DNA of 64,000 nt from NCBI RefSeq assembly GCF_014648315.1, contig NZ_BMQW01000008.1, positions 62,001 through 126,000 on the forward strand. The letters are read 5' to 3'. Below, piece by piece: positions 55,511-64,000 of the stretch; the first letter of the stretch is position 1; every line of letters starts with the position of its first letter. Source of the DNA: Shewanella ulleungensis (GTDB taxonomy: Bacteria > Pseudomonadota > Gammaproteobacteria > Enterobacterales > Shewanellaceae). Under the pieces are notes generated by a model. The model saw only the letters and a program-made list of their open reading frames with translations. It was not told the origin of the DNA and did no database searches. The position numbers were made by a program, and so were the translations under genes.

Positions 55511-56290
55511 CTATGCTGCTGGGTCCAATAGCGAAATAATCGAAAAAAATCCGCCTTGAGGATCATTGAGTACCGAAAAACGTCCCACATTGGGGATATC
55601 AGTGGCAGGAACACACACTGTCGCGCCCAAGCTTTTGGCTTTAGCCACTGAGGCATCACAATCTTCAACGGCAAAATAGTTCATCCAATGCGAAGGTGCG
55701 TCGCCCCACTCTTCGGTCATCTCCATCATGCCACCTATCGCTTGCTCACCCACATACCATTCGGTGTACTCAAAATCGGCCATGTCTGCTAATTTCGTGT
55801 GATAGCCTAATACCTCACCATAAAACGTTTTAGCAGCATCACTATTTCGACACGCTAACTCAACCCAGCATAAGGTATTTGGCTCTTGAGCACGTTTAAT
55901 ACCAATATGATCTTGCCCCTGCCACAGTGCAAAGCGACTACCTTCGGGGTCGGTACATAACGCCATAGAGCCTGCATCACCAACGGCATGTGGCCCAGCT
56001 ATCACTTGCCCGCCGCCTTTTTTGACTAACTCAGCCGTTACAGAGACATCATCAACAGCAAAGTATACTGTCCAGTGTGTCGGCAAGGATTTCATATTGT
56101 CTGGCATTGGATACATGGCACCAATATCATCACCATCTATTTGCAACATAGTGTAGTGACCTTCTGGCATAGGCATATCGTCTGCGTCCCAACCAAATAA
56201 TGCCTGATAAAACGCTTTACCCGCATCCCAATCATGCGTTGCCAGTTCTAACCAGCATGGTTGCCCTTGTTGATATTGTTGTACTTTCAT
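55511..56290 (-). CDS. Two-domain VOC (glyoxalase-like) protein
   Basis: A 259-residue protein with two vicinal-oxygen-chelate modules (about 8-120 and 138-255). Each shows the pattern Trp-(Leu/Val)-Glu-Leu-Ala near the start and DPEGSRFALW or NDPQGGFFSI at the end. Family members handle small metabolites, bleomycin-like drugs or aldehydes; the substrate is unknown. Stands alone. Confidence 0.85.
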   Translation of the reverse strand: MKVQQYQQGQPCWLELATHDWDAGKAFYQALFGWDADDMPMPEGHYTMLQIDGDDIGAMYPMPDNMKSLPTHWTVYFAVDDVSVTAELVKKGGGQVIAGPHAVGDAGSMALCTDPEGSRFALWQGQDHIGIKRAQEPNTLCWVELACRNSDAAKTFYGEVLGYHTKLADMADFEYTEWYVGEQAIGGMMEMTEEWGDAPSHWMNYFAVEDCDASVAKAKSLGATVCVPATDIPNVGRFSVLNDPQGGFFSIISLLDPAA

Positions 56291-56360
56291 TATTGTTATC
56301 CTGTTGTCGCAATTGCTGCTCCGTCATGGTTATAAGTTAAGTTGATATCACCAAAAAAGC

Positions 56361-56386
56361 AAAAAGCCTTCAAAAGAAGGCTTTTT
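56361..56386 (-). terminator. Intrinsic terminator of the permease/plsB transcript
   Basis: AAAAAGCCTTC pairs with GAAGGCTTTTT over a 4-base loop, with T-runs, 25 bases after the permease stop. Confidence 0.88.
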
Positions 56387-56410
56387 AAAAAATGCACTGT
56401 TCAAATTAGT

Positions 56411-57667
56411 TTATTTAAATACCGGTAAAATGTCAGCCATTGCTAGTAAGTGACAGGTTGCGGTAATAATACCAAACAACACAACAACCACGATTAATGG
56501 AGTACCACCGGGCACTTTAAAACCATTTGACTCCGGGTACAATTGACGCACTTTATAGGCTAACAAAGCCGGTACGATCACCGCCCAAACGGTTGCGGCT
56601 AATGCGGCAAAACCAATGGCAATAATAAAACCATTAGGAAATAATAAGCCCAAAATTGTTGGTGGAATAAAAGTCACCGCTGCGGTCTTAATTCGGCCTG
56701 AGCGTGAATCATCAAAACTAAATAAATCGGCAAGATAATCAAATAACCCTAAGGTAACCCCTAAAAACGATGACGCTACTGCCAAGTTAGCAAATAACGT
56801 CAGCATATTGTTCAGCCACTGGCTTGCCATTGCACCAGACAATGCCTCAACGAGTACTCCAATGTTACCGCCTTTAGCAATAACATCAGCAAATTCGCTG
56901 CGTGGAATATTTCCCATGGTCGCAATCAGCCAACATACATAGATAACCAGCGCGATACTGGTACCCACCACGATGGCTTTTACAATGGTATTAGCATCTT
57001 TACCATAATATTTAACTAAGCTAGGCACATTACCATGATAACCAAAACTGGCTAAACCAAAGGGGATAGCAGCAAATAAATACGGCAAGTAACGGCTTTC
57101 ACCATCTGGCAATATTAGCTTAGTGCTGTCAATTTCAATCAATAGATTACCGATTGCCAAAAAGAAGGTAATCACCATACCGCCGAGCATGATGGTGGTA
57201 ATACGGTCAACCGCTTTAGTGCTAATCAATACGATGAACGCTAACACTGCAGCAAACACTAAACCAGCAACGCTTTGAGGTAAGGTTACACCAAGCGCCG
57301 ATAAGCTATGATTAACAATTGAACTGCCACCACTGATATAGGCGTAGGTCAAAATGTACAATACAAACGCAATGGATACGCCATTTATAACACGCCAGAA
57401 TTGGCCTAAAGTTTCGCGGGTTAACGTGTCAAAGCTAGCACCTGGTTCAAAATGCAAATTAGCTTCAAGCAGAAGTAAACCCGACATTAACATGCAAAAC
57501 CAAACACCTAATAGCATGGCTATCGAATAGCCAAACCACATTCCCGCCCCAACGACCGGCAATGAAAACATGCCCGCACCTACGGTTGTGCCGGCAATAA
57601 TCATCGCGCCGCCCAATAAGGATTTACCTTGTGGACGGTGCTTGGCAGCATTCATATGGTTGGCCAT
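56411..57667 (-). CDS. Aromatic amino-acid permease (Mtr/TnaB/TyrP family)
   Basis: A 418-residue HAAAP-family permease with 11 helices. The family start SLLGGAMIIAGTTVGAGMFSLPVV and the FGYHGNVPSLVKYYG motif are clear. It imports tryptophan or tyrosine with protons; which one cannot be told. Its start codon overlaps the plsB stop by one base (TAATG), an unusual pairing. Confidence 0.88.
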   Translation of the reverse strand: MANHMNAAKHRPQGKSLLGGAMIIAGTTVGAGMFSLPVVGAGMWFGYSIAMLLGVWFCMLMSGLLLLEANLHFEPGASFDTLTRETLGQFWRVINGVSIAFVLYILTYAYISGGSSIVNHSLSALGVTLPQSVAGLVFAAVLAFIVLISTKAVDRITTIMLGGMVITFFLAIGNLLIEIDSTKLILPDGESRYLPYLFAAIPFGLASFGYHGNVPSLVKYYGKDANTIVKAIVVGTSIALVIYVCWLIATMGNIPRSEFADVIAKGGNIGVLVEALSGAMASQWLNNMLTLFANLAVASSFLGVTLGLFDYLADLFSFDDSRSGRIKTAAVTFIPPTILGLLFPNGFIIAIGFAALAATVWAVIVPALLAYKVRQLYPESNGFKVPGGTPLIVVVVLFGIITATCHLLAMADILPVFK

Positions 57668-60090
57668 TATTGTCCATGCTCCGCTTGCACACTATCAACA
57701 ATGGTTTGTCTTACAGATGAGCTCAATAATTGGTTAGCATGGTCGCGAATTCGAATGACTTCAGAACGGTGCTCAACACTGCATAGATAACCTAACTCTT
57801 TAAGCTTAACGCTTAGAGTATTGTAGAGTTTCTTATCGTAAAACTCTGGTGCTGTAATACCATGCAATGCACCTAATCGCTGTGCTAAAAGGTGACTGTC
57901 AGTTTCTAGTTCTGAGCGCTCTAGATCAGGCTTTATTGCCAGTAAGTTAAAAATAATGGCATAACGCTGCAATGTTTCACTGATGGTTTCTGCTAGCAAT
58001 AATAATTGTGCGGTGTAGTGAGGAGCCACTTCAAATTGTGTGTCACCACTGAGCAAACCCTGTTCAACCATAAAGTCTAAAATATTATCGATATGTTGTG
58101 GCAGGTCTTCTATACCCATGAATAATTCGGCTTTTAACAAAGGATAAAAATCCATCACAACTGCATGGATTTTGTCTCGCTCGCAAATATCATATTGGAC
58201 CAAACAGCTCGCCACTAGAGACGGTACAGCCATTAAATGAATGATATTGTTTCGATAGTAACTCATGGTAATAGCGATTTTTTCATCTACTGAAATAATC
58301 TCACCAATGGCATCTTTTGTACTAACAAACTTATTCAGTGATAAACAATGATCAACAATAGTTTTACCATTCCCTTCTGCCACAGAAGCATAATTTGTAT
58401 AGGGTACGGTTTTAAGCATTGCTAAATACAAATCTAATTGACGCTCTAACAAGCTACGCTCTAATGCGTTACGCTCAGATGCTAACAAGACTAAACTGGT
58501 TAATGTCACTGAACTCGCGGCTGCGGCACCGTTAATATTAGTCATCACACGATTAGCCAATAAATTAACTGATGGTGTAAACCAGGTTGGTTTTTGTTCA
58601 GGATCGTTAGCTACTTCTTCACGCCAATCTGGAGCCTGTTGATTTAAAAAGTTTTGTAGGTTAATTGGTTCGCCAAAATTTACGTATCCTTGACCAAAAT
58701 TACCTAACTTACGAATGGCACCAAACAATTGCCAAACTGACTCTTTTTGCTTTTTCTTACCGCTTAACTCTTTATGATAAGTGGCAACTTCCATCACATG
58801 GTCATAACCTAAATATACAGGCACAAGCGTTACTGGACGCTCAATTCCGCGCAATACGCTATTGATGGTCATGGCTAACATGCCCGTTTTAGGCGCAAGT
58901 AAACGTCCGGTGCGAGAGCGACCACCTTCAGTGAAGTATTCAACCGAGTAACCTTTAGCAAATAACTGGTCTAAATACTCGCGAAACACCGCGGTGTATA
59001 GCTTGTTACCATTAAAGCTACGGCGAATGAAGAACGCACCGCCACGGCGGAACATTGGGCCAGCAGGCCAGAAATTAAGGTTGATCCCTGCTGCAATATG
59101 CGGTGGGACCATGCCCTGATAATACAAAATGTAAGAAAGTAGTAAGTAATCCATATGACTACGATGACACGGTACATATACAATTTCGTGACCATCATGG
59201 TGTAATTGACGGATCTGCTCTGCACCTTTGATATTGATACCACTGTATAACTTGTTCCATAACCAAGTAAGAAAGCGCTCTGCAATACGAATTAAACTGT
59301 CAGAATAATCTGTGGCAATTTCGTCCAAATATTCAATCGCTGTTTCGCGGGCTTTCTCAGGTGACACTTTCTTATTAATGGCTTCTTCTTCAATCGCTTT
59401 TTTGATTGAATCCGATTTAAGTAATGAAGCAAAAAACATTTGTCTGTTGGGCAACTGTGGACCCGTCATCACTTTACGTTGGCGGCTAAAGTGCACGCGA
59501 GCAACACGCGTTAATTTATGGGCAATACTTTTATCAAATCCATGTTCATCTGCCATGTAGCGTAAAGATAACGCATTAGAGAACTGGACAAAGTTATGTC
59601 GACCAAGAAATAAAATCATTAACCATTTTCGTAACCACGTTGGGCTTTCACGCTCCAACACTGCCGCTTTCATGCTGTCGTCTTCTTTACCGGGCGTGCG
59701 CCCCCAGTACAAACTCACTGGTACTAGCTGTATGTCCAGTTCAGGACGTTGACGGTGAAGAGCTAACAAACTGGTAAAGCTGTCGATAAACTTTTCGCCA
59801 CTTTCACGCTTGCCAAAAAGTGGTTTTCGCCCTTCTAAACACACAATCCGGGGTACTTTTAGGCCATCAACGATGAGTGGGTCATATGGACTTGGCATCC
59901 CAAAGCCCTCAGTGATTTCGCTTAGTGCAGCGGCATCACTGATTGACTCTGTTTTCATGACATAAACCAATGGTTTATTCGGATCTAAATTAAGATCATC
60001 AAAAGGGTCATGTGGTACAACAATGGTTTGAACCATCCATTTTTGTACCCATTTTAATGCACGTAAAAATATTGAATTTGGTTTTGACAT
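57667..60090 (-). CDS. plsB: Glycerol-3-phosphate acyltransferase
   Basis: An 807-residue enzyme that starts phospholipid synthesis by acylating glycerol-3-phosphate at the inner membrane. The catalytic HRSHMDY (HX4D), the FIRRSF block and [12 protein letters not shown] are in place. The start ATG 60090 gives exactly the E. coli length and begins like family members; a longer frame to 60147 is not preferred. Divergent from lexA, as in E. coli (there with dgkA between). Confidence 0.95.
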   Translation of the reverse strand: MSKPNSIFLRALKWVQKWMVQTIVVPHDPFDDLNLDPNKPLVYVMKTESISDAAALSEITEGFGMPSPYDPLIVDGLKVPRIVCLEGRKPLFGKRESGEKFIDSFTSLLALHRQRPELDIQLVPVSLYWGRTPGKEDDSMKAAVLERESPTWLRKWLMILFLGRHNFVQFSNALSLRYMADEHGFDKSIAHKLTRVARVHFSRQRKVMTGPQLPNRQMFFASLLKSDSIKKAIEEEAINKKVSPEKARETAIEYLDEIATDYSDSLIRIAERFLTWLWNKLYSGINIKGAEQIRQLHHDGHEIVYVPCHRSHMDYLLLSYILYYQGMVPPHIAAGINLNFWPAGPMFRRGGAFFIRRSFNGNKLYTAVFREYLDQLFAKGYSVEYFTEGGRSRTGRLLAPKTGMLAMTINSVLRGIERPVTLVPVYLGYDHVMEVATYHKELSGKKKQKESVWQLFGAIRKLGNFGQGYVNFGEPINLQNFLNQQAPDWREEVANDPEQKPTWFTPSVNLLANRVMTNINGAAAASSVTLTSLVLLASERNALERSLLERQLDLYLAMLKTVPYTNYASVAEGNGKTIVDHCLSLNKFVSTKDAIGEIISVDEKIAITMSYYRNNIIHLMAVPSLVASCLVQYDICERDKIHAVVMDFYPLLKAELFMGIEDLPQHIDNILDFMVEQGLLSGDTQFEVAPHYTAQLLLLAETISETLQRYAIIFNLLAIKPDLERSELETDSHLLAQRLGALHGITAPEFYDKKLYNTLSVKLKELGYLCSVEHRSEVIRIRDHANQLLSSSVRQTIVDSVQAEHGQ

Positions 60091-60311
60091 AGTTACTTTC
60101 GCAATATAAGCCACTGTAATATTGCTGCATAGGATACCAGAAACCACCCTTGATACACTATCTGGCTGTTTTATCTTTACTTTGTGAACCGCCTTGAACT
60201 CAACAACTTAATTAAAATCTAGAATTAAACCGATATAAAACATTAGGATAGGTAACAATGCCGTAACAAAAAACAAAAAACAGTTGGTTAATACTTGCGC
60301 GAACAAAAACA

Positions 60312-60346
60312 CTGTATATAATGACAGTCACTGTATAAAAAGACAG
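60312..60346. promoter_or_regulatory. Two SOS boxes before lexA
   Basis: CTG-N10-CAG occurs twice: 60312-60327 (CTGTATATAATGACAG) and 60331-60346 (CTGTATAAAAAGACAG), 19 bases apart. The first contains the TATAAT -10 hexamer, so LexA should block RNA polymerase directly. The second ends 8 bases before the lexA start. Confidence 0.88.
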
Positions 60347-60354
60347 GAATCATC

Positions 60355-60969
60355 ATGAGACCGTTAACGCCGCGCCAAGCAGAAATTTTAGACTTAATTA
60401 AAAACAATATCGCCGAAACAGGTATGCCACCGACTCGCGCTGAAATTGCAAACCGTCTTGGCTTTAAAAGTGCAAATGCTGCCGAAGAGCATTTAAAAGC
60501 ACTCGCCAAAAAAGGCTTTATCGAGATCATGCCTGGCACTTCGAGAGGTATTCGCCTGCCTCATGAAGAACAACAAGAAACAGGGTTGCCGCTTATTGGC
60601 CAAGTCGCTGCTGGTGAACCCATTTTAGCGCAAGAGCATGTAGAGCAATATTATCAAGTCGACCCAAACATGTTTAAACCCGCTGCCGATTTTTTACTAC
60701 GAGTTCGTGGCGACAGTATGAAAGACATTGGCATTTTAGAAGGCGATTTACTTGCCGTTCACAAAATGCAGCAAGCACGAAATGGCCAGGTAGTTGTGGC
60801 CCGTGTTGAAGACGACGTTACAGTTAAACGTTTCGAGAAAAAAGGCAATGTTGTTTATTTGCATGCCGAGAACGAAGCATACAATCCTATAAAAGTAGAC
60901 TTAAGTTGCCAAAGCCTAACCATTGAAGGGCTTGCCGTTGGTGTTATCCGTAATGGAGATTGGTTATGA
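60355..60969 (+). CDS. lexA: SOS repressor LexA
   Basis: A 204-residue repressor. The winged helix domain (about 1-70) is followed by a peptidase domain with the self-cleavage site Ala86-Gly87 (QVAAGEP) and catalytic Ser121 (RGDSM) and Lys158 (TVKRF). RecA filaments trigger cleavage and release of SOS genes. The stop overlaps the sulA start by four bases. Confidence 0.97.
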   Translation: MRPLTPRQAEILDLIKNNIAETGMPPTRAEIANRLGFKSANAAEEHLKALAKKGFIEIMPGTSRGIRLPHEEQQETGLPLIGQVAAGEPILAQEHVEQYYQVDPNMFKPAADFLLRVRGDSMKDIGILEGDLLAVHKMQQARNGQVVVARVEDDVTVKRFEKKGNVVYLHAENEAYNPIKVDLSCQSLTIEGLAVGVIRNGDWL

Positions 60970-61472
60970 ACAAACTAATGGGCACTGCCCCGCGCCACCC
61001 AGGCTTATGGGTAGATTCAACAGAAGCAGAATTGCATGGCAATCAAACCATTCAAACATTAAAAAGCGTAACTCAAGGTGAGTCAGAATTAGGGCAACTC
61101 TGTAGCCAGTTAGCAAGTTTAAGCCGACAAGGGCGCTGGATAGTACTAATTAGCCCACCACATATTGGTTATAAACATATGCTTGCAAGTGCTGGCGTAA
61201 GAATGGACCGAATCTTATTAGTACACACTAAAGATGAAGTTGAAACTTTATGGGCAATGGAAAAAGCGTTAACCAGTGGCACTTCAAGCGCGGTAATTAC
61301 CTGGACTAGCTCATTAGACGCCCGTGATAGCCGTCGTTTAGAAATTGTTGCAAAAAGTGCACGCGCTTTCGGTGTTGTGATTGAAGATGTGAACACTCAC
61401 TTACCTGAAAAGCACCAAATAGTTAATCCAGTTATGCCATCTGCGACAAGTAATTTTTCAGCATTTCATTAA
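60966..61472 (+). CDS. sulA: SOS cell-division inhibitor SulA
   Basis: A 168-residue protein from ATG 60966, which overlaps lexA (ATGA). The middle part [21 protein letters not shown] and the [10 protein letters not shown] block fit SulA, which blocks FtsZ polymerisation after DNA damage. Being coupled to lexA places it under the same boxes, unlike E. coli where it stands alone. A Lon-degradation tail cannot be confirmed from the His end. Confidence 0.85.
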   Translation: MNKLMGTAPRHPGLWVDSTEAELHGNQTIQTLKSVTQGESELGQLCSQLASLSRQGRWIVLISPPHIGYKHMLASAGVRMDRILLVHTKDEVETLWAMEKALTSGTSSAVITWTSSLDARDSRRLEIVAKSARAFGVVIEDVNTHLPEKHQIVNPVMPSATSNFSAFH

Positions 61473-61491
61473 GCACGAACCCTTCAACACC

Positions 61492-61522
61492 AAGCCCTGC
61501 ATCCAATTCAGGGCTTTTTTTT
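61492..61522 (+). terminator. Intrinsic terminator of lexA-sulA
   Basis: AAGCCCTG pairs with CAGGGCTT over a 9-base loop, followed by eight T. Confidence 0.85.
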
Positions 61523-61864
61523 ACCTTTTTTCAGCAAATTAGCTAACAAAGTGATCTTGATCAATGTTTGATCTACACGTAATGTTGTTAACAAGGATGA
61601 AACATTTTTTATCCTTAATCTGACGTTATTTGGCAGACACTATTGCCATCGATGGGAATACGTCAACATAGATTGATTAGTTCAGTCGTAGGTACAAGCG
61701 TGGTATTCAGCTAACAATAAAAACGTAGGCTGCCAGTTTACAACCACCAAGGTACTTTGAGGTCATCAAACTTTTTTGGGAACCGAAGAGTTTGCATAGA
61801 GCAGAGACTTACTGTGTGACTCTTCTTTGTAGTTGCTATTTGCAATTAGCAGAGGAGAAGTCTT
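61523..61864 (+). promoter_or_regulatory. cox operon upstream region with FNR/EtrA-like site
   Basis: About 340 bases without a gene. GTGAT-CTTG-ATCAA (61551-61564) matches the FNR/EtrA consensus TTGAT-N4-ATCAA in nine of ten fixed positions; an oxygen- or CRP-type regulator may act here. A 7-bp inverted pair, GAAGAGT/ACTCTTC, spans about 61787-61825 in the leader. A good GAGGAG precedes coxB. Confidence 0.5.
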
Positions 61865-63436
61865 GTGAAGCAATGGTGGTATTGTTTATTGGTTGTGCTG
61901 TTAGCACTTCCGCTAGGGGCAGCAGAAATGCCCCTCAACATGACTCAGGGCGTAACAGATATTAGTGGTAAGGTTTACGACCTCCACATGACCATTTTGT
62001 ATATCTGTTGTGCTATTGGGTTAGTGGTGTTTGGGATCATGATTTACTCAATGATCTATCATCGCAAATCTAAAGGCGCTGTCGCGGCCAATTTTCACGA
62101 AAGTACCAAAGTGGAAATAGCCTGGACAGTCATCCCGTTTATCATATTGATTGCTATGGCCATTCCGGCTACTAAAACTCTAATAGCAATGGAAGATCCT
62201 AGCAATGCAGATCTGACTATTAAAATCACCGGATCGCAATGGAAATGGCATTACAGCTATTTCGACAAAGACATCGAGTTTTACAGCACACTCTCAACCC
62301 CAAGAGAACAGATTGATGGTGATCAAACCAAAGGTGAAAATTACCTACTTGAAGTAGATAAGCCACTGGTACTGCCAATTAATCGTAAAGTGCGTTTTTT
62401 AATGACCTCTGACGACGTTATCCATTCTTGGTGGGTTCCCGCATTTGCGGTTAAAAAAGATGCTAATCCAGGTTTTATTAACGAAGCATGGACACGTATT
62501 GATAAACCCGGCATCTATCGCGGTCAATGTGCTGAACTGTGCGGAAAAGATCATGGCTTTATGCCCATTGTGGTCAATGCGCTCTCTGAAGCGGATTTTG
62601 ACAACTGGTTGATTGAGCAGAAACAGTTGGTTAAAACCGAAGCTGCAGAAGCTGCAGCGTCTATGTCGCAAACCTTATCTCTTGTAGATTTAAACCAACA
62701 AGGTGAACAAGTATATCTTGCGCGCTGCGCGGCTTGCCATCAGCCCAATGGCGCAGGTCTTCCTGGTGTATTTCCGTCTCTTATCGGTAGCCCTATTATT
62801 AAAGGTCCGGTAGAAGAGCACCTAAATATTGTTATCAACGGCAAGCCCGGCACAGCCATGCAAGCCTTTGCCAAGCAAATATCGGCTCAAGAAATTGCCG
62901 CAGTCATAACCTATGAGCGCAATGCATGGGGCAATGATAGTGGCGATGTAGTACAAGCAGCCGATGTTGGCAACTTCTCAAATAACAGTGCAATTTCGCC
63001 TAAGCCTGCTACAGAAGCAGCCGACACAGCAGCCATTAACAATGTCGCAGAAACGCTAACTGAAACAACGCCTCAAGCAGCCGAAGCTATAGGCAAGATT
63101 GTGACCCCAGAGGAATTACCCACACTCACCATGGAACAGCTTATGGCTGAAGGTGAGCAAGTTTATGCTGCCACTTGTGCTGCTTGCCACCAACCGACAG
63201 GCACAGGAATCCCAGGCGCTTTCCCTTCACTCATTGCCAGCCCAGTAGTAACAGGGCCGATAAGCGGGCATATCGATATTGTTATGCATGGTAAACCCGG
63301 CACAGCAATGCAGGCATTTAGTCGTCAACTCAGTCCACAACAAATGGCTGCTGTGATTACTTATGAACGCAATGCGTGGGGCAATAATTCTGGCGATGCA
63401 GTTCAACCTGCCGATGTCGCAAGCCATGGACAATAG
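61865..63436 (+). CDS. coxB: Cytochrome c oxidase subunit II with two C-terminal cytochrome c domains
   Basis: A 523-residue protein. After a signal peptide (about 1-20), two helices (about 43-65 and 86-106) anchor a cupredoxin domain with the CuA ligands His187, Cys222, Cys226, His230 and Met233. Two cytochrome c domains follow, with heme sites CAACH at 288-292 and 438-442. They are duplicates, each starting Gly-Glu-Gln-Val-Tyr and ending NAWGN(D/N)SGD. A caa3-type oxidase has one such domain; two make this subunit a diheme form. GTG start with GAGGAG upstream. Confidence 0.95.
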   Translation: MKQWWYCLLVVLLALPLGAAEMPLNMTQGVTDISGKVYDLHMTILYICCAIGLVVFGIMIYSMIYHRKSKGAVAANFHESTKVEIAWTVIPFIILIAMAIPATKTLIAMEDPSNADLTIKITGSQWKWHYSYFDKDIEFYSTLSTPREQIDGDQTKGENYLLEVDKPLVLPINRKVRFLMTSDDVIHSWWVPAFAVKKDANPGFINEAWTRIDKPGIYRGQCAELCGKDHGFMPIVVNALSEADFDNWLIEQKQLVKTEAAEAAASMSQTLSLVDLNQQGEQVYLARCAACHQPNGAGLPGVFPSLIGSPIIKGPVEEHLNIVINGKPGTAMQAFAKQISAQEIAAVITYERNAWGNDSGDVVQAADVGNFSNNSAISPKPATEAADTAAINNVAETLTETTPQAAEAIGKIVTPEELPTLTMEQLMAEGEQVYAATCAACHQPTGTGIPGAFPSLIASPVVTGPISGHIDIVMHGKPGTAMQAFSRQLSPQQMAAVITYERNAWGNNSGDAVQPADVASHGQ

Positions 63437-63446
63437 GGGAAAACCA

Positions 63447-64000
63447 ATGAGCACAACAACGCACGATACAATCGATACTGCGCATGATGAGCATCACCAC
63501 GGTGCCCCTAAAGGGCTTATGCGCTGGGTTCTAACCACAAATCACAAAGACATTGGCTCCTTGTATTTATGGTTTAGTTTCATCATGTTTTTAACGGGTG
63601 GCGCAATGGCAATGGTCATCCGCGCAGAACTATTCCAACCTGGTTTACAACTAGTTGAACCAAACTTTTTTAACCAAATGACTACAGTTCATGGCCTGAT
63701 AATGGTGTTTGGCGCTGTTATGCCTGCCTTTACAGGGTTAGCCAACTGGCTAATACCTATGATGATAGGCGCGCCAGATATGGCACTACCCCGCATGAAT
63801 AATTGGAGTTTTTGGATTTTACCGTTTGCCTTCACCATGCTCCTTGGTTCGCTATTTATGGAAGGAGGTGGACCTAATTTCGGCTGGACATTCTACGCAC
63901 CGTTATCGACGACTTACAGTCCAGATTCGACAGCATTGTTTGTTTTCTCCATCCATATCATGGGAATAAGCTCCATTATGGGAGCGATTAATGTAGTCGT
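63447..64000 (+). CDS. coxA: Cytochrome c oxidase subunit I, N-terminal part
   Basis: The frame from ATG 63447 runs past the window end with 184 full codons. It has the N-terminal sequence WVLTTNHKDIGSLYLWFS and TVHGLIMVFGAVMPAFTGLANWLIP, and the residues MNNWSFWILPF, all typical of heme-copper oxidase subunit I. The His of the low-spin heme a (TVHG) is present; CuB and the high-spin heme ligands lie outside. 10 bases after coxB. Confidence 0.95.
   Translation, partial: MSTTTHDTIDTAHDEHHHGAPKGLMRWVLTTNHKDIGSLYLWFSFIMFLTGGAMAMVIRAELFQPGLQLVEPNFFNQMTTVHGLIMVFGAVMPAFTGLANWLIPMMIGAPDMALPRMNNWSFWILPFAFTMLLGSLFMEGGGPNFGWTFYAPLSTTYSPDSTALFVFSIHIMGISSIMGAINVV

Noticed and set aside
55435..55674. 79-codon minus-strand frame beside the VOC gene
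   Set aside because: It overlaps the VOC gene in another phase and lacks a start signal.

Overview
The window reads as a chromosomal segment of a Shewanella-type gammaproteobacterium, moderately AT-leaning. The main evidence is a CymA tetraheme quinol dehydrogenase next to rpoH-ftsXEY-rsmD, the menDHCE cluster, a DUF2956 protein after trmL, divergent glnA/typA with glnLG further on, and the lexA-sulA pair before a caa3-type cox operon. No rRNA, tRNA or CRISPR array was seen. Species was not determined.

Layout. 1-11.8 kb: the start of a pilin-like gene, a Cache-HAMP-GGDEF cyclase, glnA with a sigma54 promoter and NtrC site, typA, ppnP, glnLG behind two overlapping NtrC sites, a PAS-PAS-GGDEF protein and fieF. 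11.9-17.6 kb: the Cpx envelope-stress block (cpxP with an exact CpxR box, a thioredoxin/DsbD-like membrane protein, cpxRA) and small envelope genes. 17.9-25.5 kb: trmL-DUF2956, two M16 peptidases with an M20 amidohydrolase, and a methyltransferase / coiled-coil / tapT run. 25.6-30.05 kb: an outer-membrane barrel, a Bcr-type exporter divergent from a LysR regulator, and two related small membrane proteins.

30.2-31.4 kb is the accessory spot. Two integron-type gene cassettes lie on the minus strand, each with a hairpin attC, and no integrase gene is in view. A 146-bp MITE with 3-bp target duplications splits the recombination core of one attC. Joining the outer flanks rebuilds a plausible ~70-codon membrane-protein gene, which suggests the cassettes landed inside a resident gene.

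31.4-49.2 kb returns to core genes: a DUF4145-Sel1 protein, YciC-like protein, DUF2780, TerB, a YjeH-type exporter divergent from an Lrp-type regulator, an HDOD protein, menaquinone synthesis (menD-H-C-E), rpoH, ftsX-E-Y (ftsY carries 54-residue tandem repeats), rsmD and cymA. Menaquinone synthesis and CymA fit together, since CymA oxidises menaquinol to feed periplasmic reductases. 49.6-54.8 kb is a copper/silver RND efflux operon led by a Cys/Met/His-rich secreted protein and lacking an outer-membrane channel gene. 54.9-64 kb: a lipoprotein, a VOC protein, an aromatic amino-acid permease overlapping plsB, lexA (two SOS boxes) with sulA, and cox genes with a diheme subunit II, cut off in coxA.

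All family names come from motif recognition by eye; no database search was run.
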